Part shown: positions 7,775 through 14,357 of the stretch, one piece after another
Position numbering within the stretch: position 1 is the first letter of the stretch
Layout of the letters: the number at the start of each line of letters is the position of its first letter
Translations under genes and position numbers: made by a program
Notes under the pieces: model-generated
The model's input: the letters and a program-made list of their open reading frames with translations, nothing else
Database searches by the model: none
Told to the model about the DNA's origin: nothing
NCBI GenBank assembly: GCA_964631745.1
Contig: CAZVWV010000093.1
Location: 1 to 15,528, forward strand
Length of the DNA: 15,528 bases
Source of the DNA: CAZVWV01 sp964631745
GTDB lineage: Bacteria > Bdellovibrionota_C > UBA2361 > JBGSMV01
Reading direction: 5' to 3'

Positions 7775-8455
7775 ATGGACAACGATAAACACTCTGAGTT
7801 TGAAGAAGCCCAGGAAGCTGACAGACCCAACGAATCCGCGCCGCGCGCTAGGAATCGTACGGTCATGCTCACCCCTGACATAACCGGCGAGGTGCGAGCG
7901 CGACTCGCCCAAGAGCTTGGCCAAAGTGCTTCAACGCCGACTGCGCGAAGCGGTGTATTTGAAAACGCCGGCAGCAGTTATCGTCCTGCGGCTGAGGCCA
8001 ACGCGCGCGGGTTTCTAGCGCCGCAAGCCAATGCCACGCCTGCGCATACGTTTGTGGCTCCGGCAGTTCGGCCCAAAGGTGAGTGCGCTGTCTGGACTCA
8101 GGAAGCTCCCTTGGTTGGGTTTTTGGTTAGTTTTGATCAGAATCAAAATGGCACGGTGTATGAGCTCAGAACCGGCCGTATTATCGTAACATCGGAAGCG
8201 CCAAGTGGTGGGAATTATATATTGGTTAGTGACAGCACGGTTTCGCCGCAGCACGCAATAATGAGAATTAGTCAAAACGGCGAGATTCAGGTGTTGGATC
8301 AACTCTCGGAGTTTGGCACACGTGTGCAGCGCTTCGGCTCGGAAGAGGAGCAGGAGCTTTCGGGAGAGAAAACCTCTCTTGATCACGGAGATATTATCAA
8401 GTTTGGTAACAGGAAATTCCATGTGTGTGTTATCGCGCGTGGGACTCAAGGCTGA
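7775..8455 (+). CDS. FHA-domain phosphothreonine-binding protein
   Basis: A 226-residue protein. The C-terminal FHA domain (about 110-222) shows G134-R135, the VSPQHA motif (S157, H160) and SEFGT (S178, G181, T182); the usual Asn of the NGT motif is Phe180. FHA domains bind phosphothreonine peptides. The N terminus is acidic, followed by RNRTVMLTPDIT with Thr29, Thr33 and Thr37 as candidate phosphosites, and then a long disordered linker. This is the layout of GarA/OdhI-type switches, where a phosphorylated N-terminal Thr binds the protein's own FHA domain; that role is inferred. The ATG at 7775 was chosen because AGGAG lies 7 bases upstream; the ATG at 7769 is only 1 base from it. Confidence 0.88.
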   Translation: MDNDKHSEFEEAQEADRPNESAPRARNRTVMLTPDITGEVRARLAQELGQSASTPTARSGVFENAGSSYRPAAEANARGFLAPQANATPAHTFVAPAVRPKGECAVWTQEAPLVGFLVSFDQNQNGTVYELRTGRIIVTSEAPSGGNYILVSDSTVSPQHAIMRISQNGEIQVLDQLSEFGTRVQRFGSEEEQELSGEKTSLDHGDIIKFGNRKFHVCVIARGTQG

Positions 8456-8479
8456 GTCTAATAGGAAGTGGAGCACGCA

Positions 8480-9898
8480 GTGTGTCCGGCAGGAATGGCA
8501 GATGAGCACCTAATTAGCTTGCAACCGGGAACGGTGATAGCAGGACGCTATGAAGTAGTGAAATGTCTTGGGGCAGGCAGCATGGGATTAGTGTATGCTT
8601 GCCGTCACCGGGAGCTTGCAGGACATTTAGTGGCGGTCAAGGTGCTCTTTCCCGAAGTGGCTTGCGACAAAATTGCGGCGGCCAGATTTCAAAACGAGAT
8701 CTTTGCCTCTTACGGTGTCTCTCATCCCAATGTGGTCAGGGCCTATGAGTATTTAAAAGACGGCAATCTTATCGCTTACACCATGGAGTACGTGGACGGC
8801 GGGGCGCTAGCAGATAAATTAGAAGATCCCGAAAAACCATTGCCCGTTCCTGAGATAGTAAACTATATAAGTCAGATGTGCTGCGGCGTGCAGGCCATTC
8901 ACGATTCCGGAATAGTACATCGCGATCTCAAACCTGAAAATATTCTGTTAACCAAAGACAGCATCGTTAAAATTGCAGACTTTGGAATCGCTAGAACCGG
9001 GCATGGTCCGCGTCTCACGGAGCATGGCGGCGTGGTTGGAACTATCGATTATGTAAGTCCAGAGTATATGCTGAACTCTCAGGTCGACTGGCGCTCGGAT
9101 ATTTACGCCATCGGTATTCTTGGGTATGAGATGATCACTGGAGAATCCCCATTTAGAGGGGATAGCGTATACGCCACCATGACCAAGCGCTTAAAATCGG
9201 ACGCCAAACCACCTAGCCAACTGCGCCGCGAATGTCCGAAACGTCTGGATCAGATTATCTTAAAGGCCATGGCGCGGAATCCGGAGGATCGTTATCAGTC
9301 CGCCTCCGAGATGTTTTACGATTTGCAAGAGCTGATGCCGCACGCCGCAAGTACTAGCTCTGGAGCCTTTCAGATGCGGCCTAAGGCCGGGCGGACCTAC
9401 GTTGGTCCAGTACTTGAGGAGGGACCGGCGGGCGACGGTAAGCCACGCATGAGTGTGCGCGAGGACTCAACCGGCACTGAGATTAGAGGCTTAAAGCGCA
9501 AACTTGAGAGCGGCGGCGCAAAGGCTGCTGCCTGGGATAGTAAGATCGACCATTCACACATCCTAGATAGAAACGATGGTTCAATCATCGATACTCACAT
9601 CTTAGATGCAAACGATGTTTATCAAGAAGACACGATCCACGAGCCGGTAAAGATGGAGCAGATGCTTGCTTATAAAGATTTAGTCTCGGGTACCTGGGAA
9701 AATCCGTTGATTCCGCGTGAGGTAAGTATCACCGGCAGCACAATTGATGAAGAGCGGCTCAAGAGACTCTCCAAGATTGCCGAAAATGTTAATAGATCGA
9801 TCTGGATTGATGTTATTCTGTCGGTGTTTGCGGTTATGATAGGAATCGGGATCGGTTTTGCGGCACTTCGTATGGCCTGGCCTGGATTATTCGAATAG
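8480..9898 (+). CDS. Hanks-type Ser/Thr protein kinase, tail-anchored
   Basis: A protein of about 472 residues with a full kinase domain (24-290): Gly loop GAGSMG, catalytic Lys54 (VAVK), HRDLKPEN (D149), DFG (D167), SPE (193-195) and SDIYAIGILGYEM. It should be active. A linker of about 150 residues follows, holding two HILDxND units (360-366 and 373-379). One membrane helix near the end (about 441-464) anchors the kinase domain on the cytoplasmic side; there is no PASTA or other outside domain. Start choice is uncertain. GTG 8480 has GGAG 6 bases upstream, while GTG 8468 and ATG 8495 have Shine-Dalgarno-like sequence almost touching them. It lies between the FHA gene and cpaE, so pilus or FHA targets are likely. 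Confidence 0.93.
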   Translation: MCPAGMADEHLISLQPGTVIAGRYEVVKCLGAGSMGLVYACRHRELAGHLVAVKVLFPEVACDKIAAARFQNEIFASYGVSHPNVVRAYEYLKDGNLIAYTMEYVDGGALADKLEDPEKPLPVPEIVNYISQMCCGVQAIHDSGIVHRDLKPENILLTKDSIVKIADFGIARTGHGPRLTEHGGVVGTIDYVSPEYMLNSQVDWRSDIYAIGILGYEMITGESPFRGDSVYATMTKRLKSDAKPPSQLRRECPKRLDQIILKAMARNPEDRYQSASEMFYDLQELMPHAASTSSGAFQMRPKAGRTYVGPVLEEGPAGDGKPRMSVREDSTGTEIRGLKRKLESGGAKAAAWDSKIDHSHILDRNDGSIIDTHILDANDVYQEDTIHEPVKMEQMLAYKDLVSGTWENPLIPREVSITGSTIDEERLKRLSKIAENVNRSIWIDVILSVFAVMIGIGIGFAALRMAWPGLFE

Positions 9899-9925
9899 TT
9901 TTGGAAAGCGAGTTCAAGAAGGATA

Positions 9926-11227
9926 ATGAAATTACTAATTGTTGATAGCAGCACGGAGTCGCAGGCTTACTGCGCCAAGCGCATAGAAGCCTTCAATCAG
10001 AGCGACGTGGAGATGCTTGACCTTAAAGTCAAGTTAGTGAACGATCGTGATTTTGCTGACCGCGCGCCGGAGGCCGATGTGCTGGTGCTAGGTTCAGGGC
10101 TAGGTGAGCGCGCAATCGCGTTAGCTAGGCAGGCCATGTCGGCCGTGCCGTGGTTACACATTATCATGTTTGTGACCGATGAATCTTATGGCGGCGGAGC
10201 CTTCCGCGCTGCGCATTCGGTTGGAGTGCGCAAAGTTTTCCCCGACAGTTCAAGTCCGTTGGATTTCTTACAAGAGCTTGTTGCTATACACGCCGAGTTT
10301 CGCCGTGACGGGCGTACGCGTGAGGGGCGAGTAGTTGTGGTGACGCATGCCAAGGGCGGAGTGGGCGCTACGTCGATAGCTGCCGCGCTGGCCGAGGTGG
10401 CTAGCGTTTATCATCGCCGCACAATGCTCTGGGATTTAGATGTCGAGACACGGGATCTCAGCCGATCGCTTACGGTAAACGGCGCAGAGGCCAAAGTTGT
10501 AAGTTCCTGGGTGAACGGCTCGCGCGAGATTTCGAGAGAATCCCTTAAAGATGCTCTGATTCCGATCAGCAGCGATGTCTCAGTTTTGATGCCGCCCGAT
10601 CGCATGGCCGAATCTATGGATCTAGTCTGCCACACCGATGGGCTGAATCTTGTTCAGCGCATTGTGGAAATTTCCCGGGTAATGTTTGACACCATCATCA
10701 TCGACACAGGCGGGCGCATGGGGCCAGCCACGGGCGGACTGTTGCGAGTGGCCGATGTGGTCTTGATCGTTATCGATGATACTATTCTTGGTCTCACGGC
10801 GGTGGATCTCTATCTGACTTTCGTGAAGACTTTGGTTGGAAGCACGGACCGCATCGTGTTCTTGGTCAATCCATCCTCTGGGAGTTTGCTGGGAGTGCAG
10901 CAGATTGCGGCGGAGCTTGAGCCGGCGCATCACCTGGGTGAGGCCCCGTGGCGGCTTCCGCCGGTGCCGACCGATTCAAAGGGCGCTCTCTGGCCGGGCA
11001 GCGGCCGTACGCTTTACAGTATGGGTCAGAAAAACACGCGCGCAGTGCTTGAACGCATAGCCCGGGATATCGGGGTTATTGAGACCCCCACCGGCAGCGG
11101 AGCGCAAGGATTTATCGCGCCAAACGGCGAAGCGCAGCCCATGGGCGGCAAGATCGATGATAACCAGAGCTGGCTCAAAAAGATGTTCGCCAAAAAGGCC
11201 TTGCCTGGGGAGGAGGGGCGAAACTGA
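9926..11227 (+). CDS. cpaE: Tad pilus localisation ATPase CpaE/TadZ
   Basis: A 433-residue CpaE/TadZ protein, the ParA/MinD-like factor that places the Tad apparatus at its cell site. Residues 1-125 are a receiver fold without a phosphoacceptor (VLVLGSGLG where Asp is expected), as usual for TadZ. The ATPase region begins with the deviant Walker A KGGVGAT (143-149): the signature Lys143 is kept and the P-loop Lys is Ala148, a substitution also found in known CpaE/TadZ proteins. LWDLD and DTIIIDTGG follow. About 60 C-terminal residues are polar and end in a basic stretch. AAGGA lies just before the ATG. The gene starts 27 bases after the kinase gene, apparently in the same transcript. Confidence 0.9.
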   Translation: MKLLIVDSSTESQAYCAKRIEAFNQSDVEMLDLKVKLVNDRDFADRAPEADVLVLGSGLGERAIALARQAMSAVPWLHIIMFVTDESYGGGAFRAAHSVGVRKVFPDSSSPLDFLQELVAIHAEFRRDGRTREGRVVVVTHAKGGVGATSIAAALAEVASVYHRRTMLWDLDVETRDLSRSLTVNGAEAKVVSSWVNGSREISRESLKDALIPISSDVSVLMPPDRMAESMDLVCHTDGLNLVQRIVEISRVMFDTIIIDTGGRMGPATGGLLRVADVVLIVIDDTILGLTAVDLYLTFVKTLVGSTDRIVFLVNPSSGSLLGVQQIAAELEPAHHLGEAPWRLPPVPTDSKGALWPGSGRTLYSMGQKNTRAVLERIARDIGVIETPTGSGAQGFIAPNGEAQPMGGKIDDNQSWLKKMFAKKALPGEEGRN

Positions 11228-11265
11228 GTTTGGTTCCCATAACCAGTTGGTATGGTCCAAGCGCC

Positions 11266-11280
11266 TGGCCTTTGACTTGC
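11266..11280 (+). promoter_or_regulatory. Sigma-54 (-24/-12) promoter candidate for pilin gene
   Basis: TGGCCTTTGACTTGC fits the sigma-54 consensus TGGCAC-N5-TTGC at both invariant dinucleotides: GG at 11267-11268, ten bases, then GC at 11279-11280, with full TGGC and TTGC cores. Transcription would start near 11292, giving a leader of about 160 bases before the pilin ATG. A 15-bp dyad (TGGTT-N5-AACCA, 11231-11245) lies about 20 bases upstream. Known type IV pilin genes in several Proteobacteria are sigma-54 dependent, and an activator with an intact sigma-54 contact loop is encoded in this window. Confidence 0.6.
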
Positions 11281-11344
11281 ATCCAACCCTAAAGCGGTGA
11301 AATACCTGAAAAATAGAGGCTAAAATAGCTCTTTCGGGTTTTAT

Positions 11345-11375
11345 TTGTTACTGGTAATGCTAGTGTATATATAAT
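11345..11375 (+). promoter_or_regulatory. Alternative sigma-70-like promoter of pilin gene
   Basis: A perfect TATAAT (11370-11375) lies within TATATATAAT, and TTGTTA (11345-11350) lies upstream with a 19-base spacer, longer than ideal. It is about 78 bases before the pilin start. It could serve instead of or beside the sigma-54 site. Confidence 0.4.
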
Positions 11376-11401
11376 CCGTTCGGTGTAGCGGGATTCTCAC
11401 G

Positions 11402-11425
11402 GTTGGGGCGCATGGTGCACCTAAC
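11402..11425 (+). promoter_or_regulatory. Stem-loop in pilin mRNA leader
   Basis: Bases 11402-11407 pair with 11420-11425, and 11408-11411 with 11415-11418, around a 3-base ATG loop; A11419 is bulged and two pairs are G-U. The stem ends 17 bases or so before the GGAGG ribosome site of the pilin gene. It may stabilise the abundant pilin message or affect translation. No known riboswitch class was recognised. Confidence 0.4.
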
Positions 11426-11452
11426 TTAGGGAAGTTTTAGCTGGAGGAAATA

Positions 11453-11641
11453 ATGAAAGAAGTGAATGATCTTAAGACCAATGAAGCCCAAGTAGAGAAG
11501 CAAAGGGAGAAAGGGGCCAGCTTGGTTGAATACGCGTTACTAGTTGCGTTAATTGCGGTTATTGCGATTGTTGCGATTCAGGCTGTTGGTACTTCAGTTA
11601 GTGCCCAGTTCAGCAAAGTTTCGAACTCGCTTAATAGCTAA
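11453..11641 (+). CDS. flp: Flp-type pilin precursor
   Basis: A 62-residue Flp pilin, the major subunit of Tad pili. The 21-residue leader is charged and ends in Gly21. The mature part starts at Ala22 and carries the Flp signature GASLVEYALLVALIAVIAIV, with Glu at +5 and Tyr at +6 after the cleavage site, then one hydrophobic helix and a short polar tail; the mature protein would be 41 residues. A TadV/CpaA-type prepilin peptidase should cut it, but none is encoded here. A strong GGAGG lies about 5 bases before the ATG, fitting high expression. Gaps of 225 and 257 bases on either side suggest its own transcript. Confidence 0.95.
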   Translation: MKEVNDLKTNEAQVEKQREKGASLVEYALLVALIAVIAIVAIQAVGTSVSAQFSKVSNSLNS

Positions 11642-11665
11642 TTTTGGTCTCGGATCTTTAGTTGG

Positions 11666-11710
11666 CGACACCTATCTGAGCTCACTAAACTGACTTTCAG
11701 TTGGGTGTCG
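11666..11710 (+). terminator. Long hairpin after pilin gene (attenuator or stabiliser)
   Basis: CGACACC (11666-11672) pairs with GGTGTCG (11704-11710) and continues by a G-U and an A-U pair, one mismatch and CTGAG/TTCAG. An alternative inner hairpin pairs 11688-11693 with 11697-11702 perfectly. It starts 25 bases after the pilin stop. The following bases (TTCAACAGTTCTTTT) are only loosely T-rich, so this may be a leaky terminator or an mRNA 3-prime stabiliser that keeps pilin above the downstream gene products. Confidence 0.5.
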
Positions 11711-11786
11711 TTCAACAGTTCTTTTCTGAGGGCCCGTTCTGCTCCCCAAAAAGGTATTTCAATATAACCGCTTAGCTTTCCTAAAG

Positions 11787-11807
11787 ATTCTACCGATAGG
11801 GTAGAAT
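11787..11807. promoter_or_regulatory. Inverted repeat upstream of cpaB
   Basis: ATTCTACC (11787-11794) and GGTAGAAT (11800-11807) form a perfect 8-bp dyad around GATAG. No T-run follows, so an operator is more likely than a terminator. Confidence 0.4.
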
Positions 11808-11808
11808 A

Positions 11809-11828
11809 AGTGAAGTAGTAGTGAAGTA
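11809..11828 (+). repeat. Tandem 9-bp direct repeats, 11-bp period
   Basis: AGTGAAGTA occurs at 11809-11817 and again at 11820-11828, so the copies are one helical turn apart, the spacing used by many OmpR/PhoB-family sites. They lie about 70 bases before the cpaB start and directly after the 8-bp dyad. The protein that might bind is unknown. Confidence 0.5.
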
Positions 11829-11898
11829 ATAAAATTGTGCCGCTGATAGATTAGATTTTCGTGGTACATTAACTTAAGTATTTTACTGAAGGTTATTT

Positions 11899-12762
11899 AT
11901 GGCTAGGGGGTTTGGGGGCGTTGGCCCTGTCAATCGCAGGCAACGAACCAATATTGTAGTTATCGTTGGGGTCGTCTTCGCCGTTATCTGCGTCATCGCA
12001 GCTTTTACAATAATCGCTAACCGTCCGGGCACAGCCGCCACTCAGACTATCGTGGTTGAACGGGAAGCTTCTGTTAAGATGGTGGACGTACTCGTGCCGG
12101 TGGCCGATGTCGCCATGGGAACAGCGCTTGAACCCGGCATGTTCCGTAAAGAGAGCCGCCCGGCCGTGGCGGTGGATCCGCGTTCAGTAAAGGACACGGA
12201 AGAAATCAAGGGGTACTTCTCACGATCCTTAGTGGTGGCCGGGCAGCCGCTTCACAAAGACATGATCACGCAGGTTAGACCCGCTAATTCGCTAACCGTA
12301 AATATCCCCGATGGATATCGCGCTGTCACGATTCGAGTCGATCAACGCACTTCCGTTGAAGGCTTCACTCAACCGGGAGCTCGCGTTGACGTGCATTGGA
12401 TTTACGCCGACAAGGGACAGCAAGCGGTAACTTTAATTGTGCAAAATGCTAAGGTGCTCTCGGCCGAGCGCAAAACCGATCAGAGCGGGCAGGCCTCCGG
12501 GCAAGCAGTGCCAAGCACTGTGACCTTGCTCGTTACTGATCGCGACGCGGCAAAGATTTCATTAGCCTCCTCAAACGGCACGCTCACTCTTACTCTTCGC
12601 GGTGATATAGATTCCGGAAAGAGCGCCGCCACCGAGAAGGTCACCCTTAGCGACCTTAGAAACGGTAGCGAAGAAGGTCAGGAAGAGCGCACAGAAGGTA
12701 CAGTAATGATCGGCGGGAAGAAGTTTAAGGTCCTGCCTGGTGGTAAGATGGTGCCGGAATAG
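11899..12762 (+). CDS. cpaB: Tad pilus assembly protein CpaB/RcpC
   Basis: A 287-residue CpaB/RcpC protein. One N-terminal membrane helix (about 18-41) anchors it in the inner membrane. A SAF domain follows (about 61-125; VLVPVADVAMGTALEPG and VVAGQPLHKDMI), then the RcpC region (about 130-235; IPDGYRAVTIRVD, PGARVDVHWIY and VTLLVTDRDAAKISLAS). In Tad systems it sits in the periplasm and helps the secretin channel, possibly by contact with the cell wall. The secretin gene that normally follows is absent. GAAGG lies about 6 bases before the ATG. The last 50 residues, with GGKKFKVLPGGK, are a short polar extension. Confidence 0.92.
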   Translation: MARGFGGVGPVNRRQRTNIVVIVGVVFAVICVIAAFTIIANRPGTAATQTIVVEREASVKMVDVLVPVADVAMGTALEPGMFRKESRPAVAVDPRSVKDTEEIKGYFSRSLVVAGQPLHKDMITQVRPANSLTVNIPDGYRAVTIRVDQRTSVEGFTQPGARVDVHWIYADKGQQAVTLIVQNAKVLSAERKTDQSGQASGQAVPSTVTLLVTDRDAAKISLASSNGTLTLTLRGDIDSGKSAATEKVTLSDLRNGSEEGQEERTEGTVMIGGKKFKVLPGGKMVPE

Positions 12763-12808
12763 GTGGCAGTTTCCCGTTCACGCACTGGGTTTTATTTTGT
12801 AGGTTTGT

Positions 12809-14344
12809 ATGACGTCTAATAACGATAATGACTCGATCCTCGGGTTGTTCTCTACACGGGCCACATCGCATAAGCCAATCGATCGCGCCAGCGTCCTACA
12901 AAAGGCCGGCGAAAAGAGCGGCTCAGGTAGCGAGCAACCCAAAAGTGAAGCCAATAACGCGCCCGCCCTAAAGACTTCCCAAGCGCCGCGCGGCACGATT
13001 ACGCCATCGGGCACCTCCAGCAGCATGATGAAGGCACCGAGTCGGAGTACGCTCTCGCCGCTTGCCAGTACTATCCTGCGTGAAGCGCGTCGAGAGCTCG
13101 GAAGCGACATGGATGTGCAGTCCGGCGAAGATGGGGTGCAGATCGTTTCGGAACAGAAGATCGCCTCTGCCGTTGATAAAGTCTTAAAGCGTCGGGGCGA
13201 AAGCTTAGACGACATCGAGCGCGCCAATATTATTATCCACCTTCAGAAAGATCTGATGGGCTGGGGTGTGCTTCAGCCCCTGATTGATAATAAGGAAGTT
13301 ACCGATATCCATTGCTACGATTATCAAACTGTGGTGTTGCAACGCGGTAAGGTGAGTGAGACCACCGGAATTCATTGGCCCAGCCACCAGGCCTACGTTG
13401 CTTTTATTGACAGGCTCTTGCTGCGCTTGGGCAAATCACTTACGACACAGCAGCATACGGTTGACGCAGCTTTCCCTAACGGGATACGTATCTGCGCCAT
13501 TCACGAAAGCGTTTGCGGCACGAGAGGACCGCTGCTTTGTTTACGTGTGCCGCGTTTGATGGAAGCTAGCTTAGATTCGCTTGTGAGCTACCAGGTGGCT
13601 CCGCCCTTAATCGTGAATTATTTGGCCAGCGCCGTACGTTCTTGCCAAGCTACTCTGATGATAGCGGGGGAAACCGGTACCGGAAAGACCACCATGATGA
13701 AGTGTCTCGCCACGCAGTTTGGCGGTGAAGAGTCGATTGTCTCGGTCGAGGATACGCCTGAGTTGAATCTTAACAACCCGTATTTTAGATCCCTCGTCTC
13801 TCGAACCGCCAACGTCGAGGGCGTAGGAGAAGTGACCCTTCAAGAACATATTAAAACAACTCTGCGTATGACTCCCACAAGAGTGCTATTAGGAGAGATG
13901 CGTACACCGTATGCGGCCGAGGCCTTCTTGGAGAGCGCCCAGACCGGACACGTGGGTATGTCTACCATCCATGCCAGAAACGCAAGAGAGACGTTGGTAC
14001 GTTTGGAGAGCCTGCTTGGGCGAGCCCAAAAATCTGTTTCGATCGATATTATTCGGCAACAGATCGCTCTGGCAGTTGATATCGTAATCTGGCTCTTTCG
14101 TGAGAAAGGCAGCGGCAAGCCGCGTATCGGTGAAATCGTGGAGGTTGGACATTTCGTCGAGGGCGTAATCCAAGTTCGCCCCATGTTTACACTAATCAAA
14201 ACCGGGCAGAATCCGGTTTGGCGGGTTGATTCGTGGACTAGCACTTTTGATGAGTTTTTGGCGGAAGACGGCATATTCTTAGGTGATTCTCCTCAGGAGA
14301 TCTCATTTGGAACGGTGAGCCCGACCCCCAAGGCGCAGCGATAG
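12809..14344 (+). CDS. cpaF: Tad pilus ATPase CpaF/TadA
   Basis: A 511-residue member of the TadA/CpaF branch of secretion ATPases, the hexameric motor that powers pilin polymerisation from the cytoplasmic face. Residues 1-105 are Ser/Pro/Lys-rich and probably disordered. The N-terminal domain follows (about 115-260), then the core with Walker A GETGTGKTT (K293), an Asp-box-like region around SVEDTPELNLN, Walker B VLLGEMR (E363) and the His box TGHVGMSTIHAR. All motor motifs are intact. TAGG lies about 6 bases upstream of the ATG. It starts 46 bases after cpaB, and the next gene follows 13 bases after its stop. Confidence 0.95.
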   Translation: MTSNNDNDSILGLFSTRATSHKPIDRASVLQKAGEKSGSGSEQPKSEANNAPALKTSQAPRGTITPSGTSSSMMKAPSRSTLSPLASTILREARRELGSDMDVQSGEDGVQIVSEQKIASAVDKVLKRRGESLDDIERANIIIHLQKDLMGWGVLQPLIDNKEVTDIHCYDYQTVVLQRGKVSETTGIHWPSHQAYVAFIDRLLLRLGKSLTTQQHTVDAAFPNGIRICAIHESVCGTRGPLLCLRVPRLMEASLDSLVSYQVAPPLIVNYLASAVRSCQATLMIAGETGTGKTTMMKCLATQFGGEESIVSVEDTPELNLNNPYFRSLVSRTANVEGVGEVTLQEHIKTTLRMTPTRVLLGEMRTPYAAEAFLESAQTGHVGMSTIHARNARETLVRLESLLGRAQKSVSIDIIRQQIALAVDIVIWLFREKGSGKPRIGEIVEVGHFVEGVIQVRPMFTLIKTGQNPVWRVDSWTSTFDEFLAEDGIFLGDSPQEISFGTVSPTPKAQR

Positions 14345-14357
14345 GTAATGGGAGAAG

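Noticed and set aside
6757..9898. Type VI secretion locus
   Set aside because: The kinase/phosphatase/FHA set suggested it, but no tss or tag gene is present and the neighbours are Tad pilus genes.
10352..10372. CpaE P-loop Lys replaced by Ala as an inactivating change
   Set aside because: The KGGVGA pattern is normal for the CpaE/TadZ family, so it is not a lesion special to this gene.
11404..11418. Second GG-N10-GC pattern before flp
   Set aside because: Beyond the two dinucleotides the match to the sigma-54 consensus is poor, and it lies inside the leader stem only about 35 bases before the ATG.
12773..12799. Small hairpin followed by TTTTATTTT between cpaB and cpaF
   Set aside because: The stem has only five pairs with a bulge, so it is too weak to call a terminator.
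13840..14274. Minus-strand 144-codon frame opposite cpaF
   Set aside because: It is antisense to the conserved ATPase core and its product has no recognisable domain.
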